Positions 1-7,962 of a DNA stretch of 64,000 nucleotides are shown here, piece by piece. Both the position numbers and the translations under genes were made by a program. Position 1 is the stretch's first letter. Every line of letters starts with the position of its first letter. This stretch comes from Streptomyces subrutilus (GTDB lineage: Bacteria > Actinomycetota > Actinomycetes > Streptomycetales > Streptomycetaceae), in assembly GCF_008704535.1 (NCBI RefSeq), contig NZ_CP023701.1:4156501-4220500 (forward strand), given 5' to 3'. The notes beneath the pieces are model-generated. The model was given only the letters and a program-made list of their open reading frames with translations, did no database searches and was not told the DNA's origin.

Positions 1-909
1 CACGCCGCCGGGCCCGCGGCCCACGCCGGCCCGGCGGCCGACGCACCCGCACCCCCACCCGTACCCGGGACGCACCCGGGGGCCGGGTCGCGGGGCGCGG
101 ACGGGGAGGAGCCCGCGTACTCGCCGCCGACGCTCGCCGGCAACACGCTGCGGGCCGTTGACCCCGCCCAGGCCCGCGCCGAGGGCCGGTCCCCGATCAT
201 CGACCCCGGCCCGCAGCCGGCCATACTGACCGCCGCCCTCGGACTGCTGCTGGCCGGCGCCGCCGTGCTCGGCCCGTACGCACTGCTCGTGCCGCTGGTC
301 GCCCTCCAGGCGCTCACGGCGGCGGGCTGGTTCCGCCTCAACGGGATGTGGCCCGCCCGCCAGGGCATCGCGCTCGCCTTCGCCGGGGCCCTGGTCGCCG
401 ACGCGGCCGTGCTCGCGGTGGACGGGGCGTCCGGGCCCGCCGCGATCGTCGGCACCCTCGGCGCCTGGGTGCTGCTGACCCTCGTGCTCCAGCTGCGCAG
501 CCACGCCGACCCCGACGAGCGGATGTACGGGCTGATGGCCTCGGTGGCCTCCGCCGCCCTGGCCGTCGTCTGCGCCGGCTACCTCGCCGCCGGCTCCGCC
601 GCCGTCACGGTCGGCGCGGCCGCCGTCGCGGTGGCCGTCTTCGCCCGCGCGCTGCCGCTGCCCACCGCGCCCTCGGTCGGCGTCTCGCTGGCCGCGGCCG
701 CCGGCGCCGGCATCGCGGTCGGCGGACTGACCTCCGTCGGGGTGGGCGGGGCCCTCATCGGCCTCGTCGCCGGGGTGTGCGCCCTGGTCGGGCTGCGGGT
801 GGCGGCGTACGACTACCCGTCGAAGTTCGTGCACATGACGGCCGGCGTGGCGCTGCCGCTGGCAGCCGCGGCGCCCGCCGTCTACCTGATCGGCCGGGTG
901 GTCGGCTGA
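1..909 (+). CDS. Polytopic membrane protein (5' end outside window)
   Basis: The frame is open from the first base of the window, so the start lies upstream. The visible N-terminal 65 residues or so are Pro/Ala/Gly-rich and look cytoplasmic and disordered. The rest is an almost continuous run of about seven or eight hydrophobic helices rich in Ala, Val, Leu and Gly, with a short charged loop (RSHADPDER) in the middle. No catalytic motif or named domain was recognised. It is followed 104 bases later by a DUF2993-type gene with its own ribosome binding site. The function is unknown; a small-molecule transport or envelope role is only a guess. Confidence 0.6.
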   Translation, partial: HAAGPAAHAGPAADAPAPPPVPGTHPGAGSRGADGEEPAYSPPTLAGNTLRAVDPAQARAEGRSPIIDPGPQPAILTAALGLLLAGAAVLGPYALLVPLVALQALTAAGWFRLNGMWPARQGIALAFAGALVADAAVLAVDGASGPAAIVGTLGAWVLLTLVLQLRSHADPDERMYGLMASVASAALAVVCAGYLAAGSAAVTVGAAAVAVAVFARALPLPTAPSVGVSLAAAAGAGIAVGGLTSVGVGGALIGLVAGVCALVGLRVAAYDYPSKFVHMTAGVALPLAAAAPAVYLIGRVVG

Positions 910-1013
910 GACCCGCCCGGTCCCGGGCCGCCGCGCCCGTTGATCCCTGCCCGACACCGGGCATGGTCAACTGGAACGGACGTACGGATCGACGAGCAGC
1001 AGGGGGAGGGCAC

Positions 1014-1742
1014 GTGCGCGCTCTGCGTGTCGTGGTGGTCATCGGGATCGTGCTGGGGGCGCTCTTCGTGGGCGCGGACCGCTGGGCGGTCGGCTACGCC
1101 GAGAACCGGCTGGCCGACCGCATCCAGGCCCGCCAGGGGCTGGCCGGGACCTCCGAGGTGGAGATCCACGGGTTCCCGTTCCTCACCCAGGCCCTGAGCC
1201 ACGACCTGGACCGGGTGGACCTGAGGCTGCGCGGCGTCGAGGCGATGGCGGAGGGCCGCAAGACCCGGCTCTCCGAGGTCGACGCGAGCTTCCGCGGGGT
1301 GGAGCTGAACGGGGACTACAGCGGCGGCACCGCGCGGCGCGCCGAGGGCACCGCCCTCCTCACGTACGCCGACCTGACGGCGGCCTCGCAGACCGGCGCG
1401 ACGCTGGGCTACGGCGGCGCGCCGGGCAAGATCAAGGTCACCGTCGGGGTGGAGATCCTCGGCCGGACGCTGAGCCGCAGCGTGGTCTCCACCGTGACGC
1501 TGGAGGACGCGCCGGGCGCGGCGGACGGCGGCCCCGGCGGCAAGGTGGTCCGGGTGCGCGCGGACGAGGTGCCGGGAGAGGGCATCCCCGGGATCGAGGG
1601 CCTGGTGCGCAAGAAGACCGACTTCGACCGCCGGCTCGACGCCGGTCTGCCGTCCGGTCTGGGCCTGTCGGCCCTGACCTCGGACCAGACGGGCGTGCAC
1701 CTCACGCTGAGCGGCACGAACGTGGTGCTGGCCGGATCGTGA
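1014..1742 (+). CDS. LmeA-family (DUF2993) envelope protein
   Basis: The product is 242 residues from a GTG start, which I chose because a strong AGGGGGAGGG ribosome binding site lies just upstream and the hydrophobic N-terminus follows at once. Residues 4-22 form a signal anchor (VVVVIGIVLGALFVGAD). The remainder alternates short strands with the pattern VEIHGFPFLTQAL and DVxLRGVE typical of DUF2993 proteins. Members such as mycobacterial LmeA act on mannosylated lipids outside the cytoplasmic membrane; the family fold is a lipid-binding tubular barrel. An outward-facing lipid or glycolipid role is inferred from the family only. Confidence 0.75.
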   Translation: MRALRVVVVIGIVLGALFVGADRWAVGYAENRLADRIQARQGLAGTSEVEIHGFPFLTQALSHDLDRVDLRLRGVEAMAEGRKTRLSEVDASFRGVELNGDYSGGTARRAEGTALLTYADLTAASQTGATLGYGGAPGKIKVTVGVEILGRTLSRSVVSTVTLEDAPGAADGGPGGKVVRVRADEVPGEGIPGIEGLVRKKTDFDRRLDAGLPSGLGLSALTSDQTGVHLTLSGTNVVLAGS

Positions 1743-1902
1743 GACGGGGTGGTCCGATCCGCAGGCGGACGGGCCACCGAGAGGGCCGCGGGACGACCCG
1801 GGGGCCTTTCGGGGGGATGCTTATCCCACTATGCGGACGATCCTGTCTCGCTATATGACACACCGGTGACAGGGCGGCCGATTCGTCCCTACGATCCTGG
1901 CT

Positions 1903-1986
1903 ATGAAGCATCAGCAGGCGGACCTCACGAAGCGGCGGGCAGTAGACCTGTGTCGCGTCGCCGCCATGCTCTGTCGGTCCATCTGA
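1903..1986 (+). CDS. Cys-containing leader peptide upstream of sulfurtransferase gene
   Basis: This is a 27-residue reading frame from ATG, ending TGA. It has the arrangement of the putative leader peptides found before sulfur-metabolism genes in actinomycetes: a basic centre (TKRR) and a C-terminal DLCRVAAMLCRSI with two Cys-Arg pairs six residues apart. It lies 168 bases before the sulfurtransferase start. Known mycobacterial relatives work by ribosome stalling on Cys codons when cysteine is short, which alters the downstream mRNA. The tandem TGT codons at the end of the peptide would be the sensor. That mechanism here is inference. Confidence 0.75.
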   Translation: MKHQQADLTKRRAVDLCRVAAMLCRSI

Positions 1987-2154
1987 CGTGTGAGCGCATC
2001 CGCTCCACCAGCCGGACGACGGCCCTTCCCGCGTGACCGCACCCGCCTCCGCCTCCCCTGACGCCTCCCCGCGCAGGACCTGCGAGGCACCCGGAAGCAC
2101 GCACCAGCACCCCGCAGCACAGCCCCGCCGCACACTGCCCCGGAGGAGAACACC

Positions 2155-3000
2155 ATGAGCCGCAGCGACGTCCTCGTAGACGCCGACTGGGTCGAGGCCC
2201 ACCTGAACGACGACCACGTCGTGATCGTCGAGGTGGACGAGGACACGTCCGCGTACGACAAGAACCACATCACCAACGCCGTCCGGATCGACTGGAAGAC
2301 CGACCTCCAGGACCCGGTCCGCCGCGACTTCGTGGACCAGGAGGGCTTCGAGAAGCTCCTCTCCGCCAAGGGCATCTCCAACGACGACACCGTCGTCCTG
2401 TACGGCGGCAACAACAACTGGTTCGCGTCGTACGCCTACTGGTACTTCAAGCTCTACGGCCACCAGGACGTGAAGCTCCTCGACGGCGGCCGCAAGAAGT
2501 GGGAGCTCGACTCCCGCGACCTGGTCGACGGCAAGAACGTCCCGAACCGCCCGGCCACCACGTACAAGGCCAAGGCCCAGGACACCTCGATCCGCGCCTT
2601 CCGCGACGACGTCGTGGCCGCGATCGGCTCCCTGAACCTGGTCGACGTCCGCTCGCCCGACGAGTTCTCCGGCAAGCTCCTCGCCCCGGCGCACCTTCCG
2701 CAGGAGCAGTCGCAGCGCCCCGGCCACGTGCCGAGCGCCCGCAACATCCCGTGGTCGAAGAACGCCAACGACGACGGCACCTTCAAGTCGGACGACGAGC
2801 TGACGGCCCTCTACGAGGCCGAGCAGGTCGACCTGGCGAAGGACACCATCGCGTACTGCCGCATCGGTGAGCGCTCCGCGCTCACCTGGTTCGTGCTGCA
2901 CGAGCTCCTCGGCCAGGAGAACGTCAAGAACTACGACGGCTCGTGGACCGAGTACGGCTCGCTGGTCGGCGTGCCGATCGAGCTCGGCCCCGCCAAGTAA
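2155..3000 (+). CDS. Thiosulfate/3-mercaptopyruvate sulfurtransferase (tandem rhodanese)
   Basis: The protein has 281 residues, the usual length for two-domain rhodaneses. The N-terminal domain is the inactive structural copy. The C-terminal domain carries the active loop CRIGERS with the persulfide-forming Cys near residue 235, and the family signature LVDVRSPDEFSGK sits near residue 160. The enzyme moves sulfane sulfur from thiosulfate or mercaptopyruvate to thiol or cyanide acceptors in the cytoplasm. A GGAGGAG ribosome binding site precedes the ATG. The upstream Cys leader peptide suggests control by cysteine supply. A DUF1416 gene follows 75 bases later, a pairing common in actinomycetes. 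Confidence 0.93.
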   Translation: MSRSDVLVDADWVEAHLNDDHVVIVEVDEDTSAYDKNHITNAVRIDWKTDLQDPVRRDFVDQEGFEKLLSAKGISNDDTVVLYGGNNNWFASYAYWYFKLYGHQDVKLLDGGRKKWELDSRDLVDGKNVPNRPATTYKAKAQDTSIRAFRDDVVAAIGSLNLVDVRSPDEFSGKLLAPAHLPQEQSQRPGHVPSARNIPWSKNANDDGTFKSDDELTALYEAEQVDLAKDTIAYCRIGERSALTWFVLHELLGQENVKNYDGSWTEYGSLVGVPIELGPAK

Positions 3001-3075
3001 CCCTGCCGGGCGCGCAGGGAAACAGGACAGCGGCCGCCACGGCCGGTACGACCTCTCCAGGACAGGACAGAGAAC

Positions 3076-3366
3076 ATGTGTGGAGCACAGATCGGCGGGC
3101 CCGACCTCGCAACGCTCAAGCCCGGTGAGACCGCGATCCAGGGTCAGATCACCCAGGGCGGCGAGCCGGTGTCCGGCTACGTCCGGCTGCTGGACTCGAC
3201 CGGCGAGTTCACCGCCGAGGTCCCGACCTCGGCGACCGGCCAGTTCCGCTTCTACGCCGCCACCGGTTCCTGGACGCTGCGGGCGCTCGTCCCGGGCGGC
3301 CAGGCGGACCGCGCGGTCGTGGTCGCCGAGGCCGGCGGCGTGACGGACGTGGCGATCGCGGTCTGA
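3076..3366 (+). CDS. DUF1416 domain protein, partner of the sulfurtransferase
   Basis: A 96-residue protein starting MCGAQIGGPDL. It is predicted to be nearly all beta strand (VQGQ-type turns, SGYVRLLDSTGEF, RFYAATGSWTLRALV), resembling a small Ig- or transthyretin-like fold. The invariant N-terminal Cys-Gly after Met is the only obvious reactive residue. DUF1416 genes are normally found directly behind rhodanese genes, as here, so a sulfur-related accessory role is likely but unproven. No signal peptide is seen. A hairpin terminator follows the stop codon. Confidence 0.85.
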   Translation: MCGAQIGGPDLATLKPGETAIQGQITQGGEPVSGYVRLLDSTGEFTAEVPTSATGQFRFYAATGSWTLRALVPGGQADRAVVVAEAGGVTDVAIAV

Positions 3367-3400
3367 GCACCGCCCGTGTGATCGCCTGACAGTCGGCCGG

Positions 3401-3449
3401 AGGGCCGCACCCCCGGGGGTTGGACGCCACTGGAACGGGGTGCGGCCCT
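3401..3449 (+). terminator. Terminator after sulfurtransferase/DUF1416 unit
   Basis: A 13-bp perfect stem (AGGGCCGCACCCC at 3401-3413 pairing with 3437-3449) encloses a 23-nt loop and is followed by TTCG. It separates the sulfur unit from the DUF3099 gene, whose promoter-like TACCCT lies 36 bases further on. Confidence 0.7.
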
Positions 3450-3497
3450 TCGTGCCGTCCAGGGGTCGTCCGGCCCGGACGGCTCTACCCTGGACTC

Positions 3498-3761
3498 ATG
3501 TACGCCCGGCGCCGGCGCGCCTACTTCCTGCTCATGGGCGGATGCCTGCTCCTCTTCGTCTCCGCCTGGGCCTTCGTGCGCCTGTGGTCGGTGCCGGCCG
3601 CGGTGGCGATGTGCGTCGTGGCCATGGTCATCCCGCCGGTCGCCGCGATGGTCGCCAACCGGCGCGGACCGGACGACCGCTGGTGGGACGACCCGTCGGG
3701 GGACCCCAAGTCCGACGAGTGGTGGGACGAACTGGACGGAAAGCGTCGCCGTGACGACTGA
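3498..3761 (+). CDS. DUF3099 small membrane protein
   Basis: An 87-residue protein with a basic start (MYARRRRAYF), two hydrophobic helices (about residues 9-26 and 31-52) and an acidic, Trp-rich tail (DDRWWDDPSGDP, DEWWDELD), the usual look of actinobacterial DUF3099. The ATG was chosen because the hexamer TACCCT ends 6 bases before it and there is no Shine-Dalgarno, as in leaderless transcripts. Longer upstream frames lack both the helix-first layout and a ribosome binding site. Function unknown. Confidence 0.8.
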   Translation: MYARRRRAYFLLMGGCLLLFVSAWAFVRLWSVPAAVAMCVVAMVIPPVAAMVANRRGPDDRWWDDPSGDPKSDEWWDELDGKRRRDD

Positions 3762-3874
3762 AACCCCGTGAGATGAAACCGTAATAATCGTCCGTACAAC
3801 TGTTCCCTTCCGGGACGGGTCATGGGTAGGCGCGGGTAGCGAATCCGCGCCACCCGTCCTGTGGGGGGACTTCC

Positions 3875-4735
3875 TTGGAACATGAACAGACCAGCCCTGA
3901 GCAGCGGAAAGAGGGCGAGGTCGGACCGGCGTCCGACGCTCCCGACCCGATGCGCGCAGTCGAGGCTCCCGAGACCGCCGTGGCTCCCGAGACCACCGCG
4001 GCCCCCGAGGTTCCGGGCCGCCGCCACCGGGGCCGCACCGCCCTGCTGATCGCCGCGGCGGCCGCCCTCGGCGTCCTCGCCGGCACGGCCACGGGCTACG
4101 CCGTCCAGTACGACCGCCCGCCCACCCCGCTGCCGCCGCTGGCGCAGCCGTCGATGACCGCTCCGAAGCCGCTGGCCCGGGACGAGGCGTCGAGCACCCG
4201 CTCCGTCAACGCCAACCGCTGGCACAAGAGCGACGAAGACCTCGCCACGATGCTGATCGAGGCCCCGGGCGGCGCGAAGACCGCGTTCTCCGGCTCCCTC
4301 TCCCCGGACGCCTACGCGGCGGACTTCTACAACCATCCCGGCGCGGGCCTGCGCAGCCTCCTCCGCGACGACGTGCGGCGGATCGCGTCCGTGAAGTGGG
4401 CCGAGGACGACCAGAACTTCGTCGACGTCTACCTGCTGCAGTTCCGGACGCGGGGCGGCGCCGACAGCTTCCAGCGCGGCCAGTCCTCCTACATGCCCGA
4501 CAAGGACCACGCCGGAAACGACGGCATGGCCGTCCCCGGGGTCCCCGCGGCATTCGGCCGCGCCTGGGTCGACTCCGAGCAGCACGCGAAGCCCGGCTAC
4601 CTCCCGGTCCGTGACGCGAGGGCCCTCCTGCGGCGCGGTGACATCCTCATCGACATCCACTACACCAACAACCGCGGCAAGGTGGACAAGAACGCCGTCC
4701 TCGACCTCGCCAAGCGTCAGATGGAGCGGCTGTGA
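3875..4735 (+). CDS. Single-pass membrane protein, first of three overlapping related genes
   Basis: A 286-residue protein from a TTG start preceded by GGGGGGAC; no ATG or GTG in frame fits better. The layout is an acidic, Pro/Ala-rich cytoplasmic segment (1-45), one transmembrane helix (about 49-70, TALLIAAAAALGVLAGTATG) and an exported domain of about 215 residues with no Cys. It overlaps the next gene by four bases (GTGA). Its two neighbours share the same architecture: tail, one helix, then a domain with a conserved 'YLLQF/YLLRF' strand. I infer a duplicated family forming an envelope complex. I do not recognise a catalytic motif. Confidence 0.75.
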   Translation: MEHEQTSPEQRKEGEVGPASDAPDPMRAVEAPETAVAPETTAAPEVPGRRHRGRTALLIAAAAALGVLAGTATGYAVQYDRPPTPLPPLAQPSMTAPKPLARDEASSTRSVNANRWHKSDEDLATMLIEAPGGAKTAFSGSLSPDAYAADFYNHPGAGLRSLLRDDVRRIASVKWAEDDQNFVDVYLLQFRTRGGADSFQRGQSSYMPDKDHAGNDGMAVPGVPAAFGRAWVDSEQHAKPGYLPVRDARALLRRGDILIDIHYTNNRGKVDKNAVLDLAKRQMERL

Positions 4736-5574
4736 GCGAGCGGCACGACGACGGGGACACGACGCCGGCCGCCGCCGGGGCGCGCGAGCCCGGCGGGGAG
4801 CCGCAGGCCCCCGACCGGTCCCCGCGCCGGGCGCGCCGCAGGACGGTCGCGCTGGTCTCGGGCGGGCTGGGCCTCGCGGTCCTCGCGGGCGCCGGCTTCT
4901 GGGCGTACGGACGGCTCGGCGACGCCGACCGGACCGCCCCGACGCAGTACTGGAACGCGGCGGGGGACGACTCCGCCGCCCGCTCGACGCCGGCGCCGAC
5001 CGTTGCGCCCAACGCGCTGGTGGCCAAGCTGCTGCCGATCCCCGTCGGCTACGAGAACGGCCCGGACCTCGACCCGGAGGGCAACGACTTCTCCGTGTCG
5101 GCCGAGCGGGCGGCCGAAAGCCTCAAGAGCGCCCGGACCGGCCTGTCCGCCAAGGAGCGCGAGGAGCGCGACAAGGTGCTGGCCGCCATGAAGTTCAAGG
5201 GCGTGGCCGGCCGCAGCTACCTTCCGGTGACCGGCGGGCTGGTCAGCGAGATCCGCCTCACCCAGGCGGACCCCGCGGCGCTGGCGCCCTTCTCCGAAGC
5301 CGCCGAGAAGCTCATCGGGCTGCTGGGCCAGGACGGCGAGGCCCCGAAGATCGACGGCTTCCCGGAGGCGCGGTGCGCGTTCCACGCCGTCATAGACGAG
5401 GACGACAAGAGCAAGAACAAGGGCCAAGACCAGATCGACGCCCTGGAGTGCGTGGCCGTCGAGGGGGACGTACTGGTGACCTTCAGGACGTACGGGACCC
5501 TGCACGTGAAGAACTCCGCGGACCTCTTCAAGAGCCAGCTGAACCACCTGAAGTCCCCCGGGGAGAGCGCGTGA
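4732..5574 (+). CDS. Single-pass membrane protein, second of three
   Basis: A 280-residue product from GTG, sharing four bases with the stop of the preceding gene and four with the start of the next, so translation is probably coupled across all three. Residues 1-40 are Arg/Pro-rich and cytoplasmic, one helix lies near 42-62 (VALVSGGLGLAVLAGAGFWAY), and the exported domain contains two Cys (in ARCAFH and ALECVAV) likely to form a disulfide. No enzyme signature is apparent. Function unknown; the shared layout with its neighbours is the main clue. Confidence 0.75.
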   Translation: MSERHDDGDTTPAAAGAREPGGEPQAPDRSPRRARRRTVALVSGGLGLAVLAGAGFWAYGRLGDADRTAPTQYWNAAGDDSAARSTPAPTVAPNALVAKLLPIPVGYENGPDLDPEGNDFSVSAERAAESLKSARTGLSAKEREERDKVLAAMKFKGVAGRSYLPVTGGLVSEIRLTQADPAALAPFSEAAEKLIGLLGQDGEAPKIDGFPEARCAFHAVIDEDDKSKNKGQDQIDALECVAVEGDVLVTFRTYGTLHVKNSADLFKSQLNHLKSPGESA

Positions 5575-6488
5575 GCGAGCAGACCACCACCGGCGCCGTC
5601 ACCGAGCCGCACGGGGCGTCCCCGCGGGACGCCCCGCCGGCGCAGCCCCCGGCCCCGAGGCAGCCCCCGGACCCGGCACCCGCCCCGGACGGCGTCCCCG
5701 CCGAGGCCGCCCCGAAGGACCGGCGCCGGCTGTTCGCCGTCCTGCGGTGGACCGCGGCCGCCCTCGTCTTCGCGTCGGCCGCCGCCGGGACCGCGTACGG
5801 GCTCGTCCGGCCCGAGCGCACCGAACTGCCGGGGCTGACCACCCTGGACGACGGCCGCTGGGCGTACCCCGTCCTGGCCAAGCCCGAGCTGCCGGCCGGC
5901 GCTCCCCTGCCCAAGGGCGCGGACAACCCGGACGCCACCCACTACGCCGCGCTCTCCGCCCTGCTGCTCACGCCCCCCGCCGGCGCCGGGCCCGACAGCG
6001 GCTTCGCGGCGGGGGAGGACGGCGCGGTCTCCCCGGAGACCTTCCTGGGCGAGTACGCCCCCGACGCCCGGGCGGCGCTCCAGGAGGGCTTCGCGTACGA
6101 GGGGCTGCGCCAGATCGCCGGCCGCGCGTGGACGATGCCGGACGGCACGCGCACCCGGGTCTACCTGCTGCGCTTCCACTCCTTCGGCTTCGGCCAGCTC
6201 TTCCCGGGCTGCGCGGCCGACGCGAAGCTCGACGGCGCCGCCGTCCTCGTTCCCGACCCGGACTGGGCCAAGGCGAAGAGGTCGCAGCGCAACGACCTCG
6301 CCGAATACCTGGAGACCCGCGCCGTCTCCGTCTACGAGGAGAAGAAGCCCCACGGCGACACCCAGACCCGGCTGGGCTGCCTGGACGCGGGCGACGTGCA
6401 GGCCGTGATCCTGCAGACCCGCAAGGGCGGGGCGGCCCCCGTGCCCTTCCACCAGACCGTGATCCTGCAGAGCCAGCTGCTGAGCTGA
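5571..6488 (+). CDS. Single-pass membrane protein, third of three
   Basis: A 305-residue protein from GTG within the GTGA overlap. The N-terminal 55 residues are Pro/Ala-rich, a single helix follows (about 61-80, LRWTAAALVFASAAAGTAYG), then an exported domain with two Cys (FPGCAAD, RLGCLDAG) and the strand TRVYLLRFHSF also seen, in weaker form, in the first gene of the trio (DVYLLQFRT). A much longer frame open on the same strand from 4611 is an artefact of G+C-rich DNA; the coupled GTG start is better supported. Function unknown. Confidence 0.75.
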   Translation: MSEQTTTGAVTEPHGASPRDAPPAQPPAPRQPPDPAPAPDGVPAEAAPKDRRRLFAVLRWTAAALVFASAAAGTAYGLVRPERTELPGLTTLDDGRWAYPVLAKPELPAGAPLPKGADNPDATHYAALSALLLTPPAGAGPDSGFAAGEDGAVSPETFLGEYAPDARAALQEGFAYEGLRQIAGRAWTMPDGTRTRVYLLRFHSFGFGQLFPGCAADAKLDGAAVLVPDPDWAKAKRSQRNDLAEYLETRAVSVYEEKKPHGDTQTRLGCLDAGDVQAVILQTRKGGAAPVPFHQTVILQSQLLS

Positions 6489-6595
6489 GCGGGCGGGCAA
6501 CCGGTACGGCCCACCTCGCAGAGTGCGCCGGTCCCCGGGCCAGTAGGCTGGGGGACCGGCCCGTACACCGCACCGAATCCTCCGAGGAGCACCCC

Positions 6596-6697
6596 GTGCT
6601 TGAGGCAGTCTTCACCTCCCTGCTGGTCCTGGTCTGCGTCGGCGTCATGGCCTTCACCGGCCTGGCCGTCAAGAAGCTGTACCAGGGCCAGCGCTGA
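6596..6697 (+). CDS. 33-residue single-helix membrane peptide
   Basis: A tiny frame, VLEAVFTSLLVLVCVGVM onward, with one transmembrane helix and a short basic tail (KKLYQGQR). It has a good GAGGAG ribosome binding site six bases before GTG and a TAGGCT hexamer about 50 bases upstream, so it looks expressed in its own right. Small single-helix proteins of this kind often bind and tune a larger membrane partner, but no partner is evident. It is easily missed by automated gene calling. Confidence 0.65.
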   Translation: MLEAVFTSLLVLVCVGVMAFTGLAVKKLYQGQR

Positions 6698-6755
6698 GCG
6701 ACCGCGCAGCAGACCGCCCCGGAACCCCTCACACAGATCGTCTGAGCAGCCAACC

Positions 6756-7328
6756 ATGATCCAGATCCCGTCCGACCTGAACCCGGGCCTCGTGCCCCTC
6801 GCCTTCCTCCTCGGCACCTGGGAGGGCGCGGGCGTCTTCGACTTCCCGGGCGAGGAGAAGTGCAACTTCGGCCAGGAGGTCGTCTTCGGCCACGACGGCC
6901 GGGACTTCCTGGAGTACGCCTCCCACACCTGGGTCCTCGACGCCGAGGGCAACAAGGTGCGGCCCCTGGAGTCCGAATCCGGCTACTGGCGCATCGACGA
7001 GGACCGCAAGGTCGAGATCGTCATGGTCCGCGACCAGGGTGTCGTCGAGGTCTGGTACGGCGAGCTCGCCGACCAGAAGCCCCAGATCGACGTGGTCACC
7101 GACGCCGTCGCCCGTACCGCGGCCTCCGGCCCGTACAGCGGTGGCAAGCGGCTCTACGGCTACGTGAAGAGCGACCTGATGTGGGTCGGCGAGAAGGCCA
7201 CCCCCGAGGTGGAGCTGCGGCCGTACATGTCGGCGCAGCTGAAGAAGGTCGTCTCGCCCGAGGAGGTCGCCGAGATGGCGCGCAACCTCCCGGACATGCC
7301 GGACGACGGCATCGCCTTCTTCCGCTGA
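6756..7328 (+). CDS. Nitrobindin-like (FABP-like, DUF1794) beta-barrel protein lacking the haem histidine
   Basis: A 190-residue protein with the family hallmark GTWEGAG at residues 20-26 and a ten-strand barrel pattern. Nitrobindins hold ferric haem through one His near the C-terminus of the barrel. Here the matching strand reads RPYMSAQL with Tyr157 in place of His, and the only His residues in the protein are 46 and 57. Streptomyces members of this family are known to lack the iron ligand, so haem binding in the usual way is unlikely. The barrel may hold another hydrophobic ligand. A strong terminator follows. Confidence 0.85.
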   Translation: MIQIPSDLNPGLVPLAFLLGTWEGAGVFDFPGEEKCNFGQEVVFGHDGRDFLEYASHTWVLDAEGNKVRPLESESGYWRIDEDRKVEIVMVRDQGVVEVWYGELADQKPQIDVVTDAVARTAASGPYSGGKRLYGYVKSDLMWVGEKATPEVELRPYMSAQLKKVVSPEEVAEMARNLPDMPDDGIAFFR

Positions 7329-7350
7329 CCGGGACCCGGGACGTGCGGCA

Positions 7351-7382
7351 AGGGGACCGCGGGCTCGCCCGCGGTCCCCTTC
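7351..7382 (+). terminator. Terminator between nitrobindin-like gene and nur
   Basis: A perfect 14-bp stem (AAGGGGACCGCGGG at 7351-7364 with 7369-7382) and a CTCG loop. It ends 8 bases before the nur -10 hexamer, so upstream transcription is insulated from nur. Confidence 0.85.
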
Positions 7383-7401
7383 GCGCGCTTACACTGGCCG
7401 G

Positions 7402-7902
7402 GTGGTGAGGACCGAGAACGCCGAGAGCACCGAGAACGCCGAGAGCACCGAGACCGCCCGGACCGACGAGACCGCCGACTGGAAGACCGACCTGCGCCAG
7501 CGCGGGTACCGGCTGACCCCGCAGCGCCAGCTGGTGCTGGAGGCCGTCGACCACCTGGAGCACGCCACCCCGGACGAGATCCTCGGCGAGGTGCGCAAGA
7601 CCGCCTCCGGCGTGAACATCTCCACCGTCTACCGGACCCTGGAGCTCCTGGAGGAGCTCGGGCTGGTCTCGCACGCCCACCTCGGCCACGGCGCCCCCAC
7701 CTACCACCTCGCCGACCGGCACCACCACATCCACCTGGTCTGCCGCGACTGCGCCGACGTCATCGAGGCGGACGTGGACGTCGCCGCCGAATTCACCGCG
7801 AAGCTCCGCACCACCTTCGGCTTCGAGACCGACATGAAGCACTTCGCGATCTTCGGCCTCTGCAAGAAGTGCGCGGCCGAACACCGGGCCGCCGACGCCT
7901 AG
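7402..7902 (+). CDS. nur: Nickel uptake regulator Nur (Fur family)
   Basis: A 166-residue Fur-family repressor closely resembling S. coelicolor Nur, which represses nickel uptake and sodF when Ni is bound. Every metal ligand known for Nur is present after shifting numbering by 21: His54, 107, 109, 111 for the nickel site and His91, 93, 147 for the second site. The structural Cys pairs are CRDC and CKKC. The winged helix lies at about 30-95. The first 25 residues contain a duplicated ENAEST and are longer than in S. coelicolor. TACACT ends 6 bases before the GTG pair (7402 or 7405), so the mRNA is probably leaderless. The TAG stop is part of a repeated CTAG element. Confidence 0.92.
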   Translation: MVRTENAESTENAESTETARTDETADWKTDLRQRGYRLTPQRQLVLEAVDHLEHATPDEILGEVRKTASGVNISTVYRTLELLEELGLVSHAHLGHGAPTYHLADRHHHIHLVCRDCADVIEADVDVAAEFTAKLRTTFGFETDMKHFAIFGLCKKCAAEHRAADA

Positions 7903-7926
7903 ACCGTCCCTTTCGGATCTTGCCGG
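7899..7926 (+). repeat. Half copy of CTAG-bounded palindromic element at nur stop codon
   Basis: CTAGACCGTCCC followed by TTTCGGATCTTGCCGG matches 23 of 25 positions of one arm of the 57-nt palindrome at 36659-36715 and continues into its loop. The CTAG contains the nur stop codon TAG. The opposite arm and a second CTAG are absent, so this is a solo arm or a decayed copy. Confidence 0.7.
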
Positions 7927-7962
7927 CCCGGGCCGCGCCCGGCGAGTCGTACGCTTGGTCCC

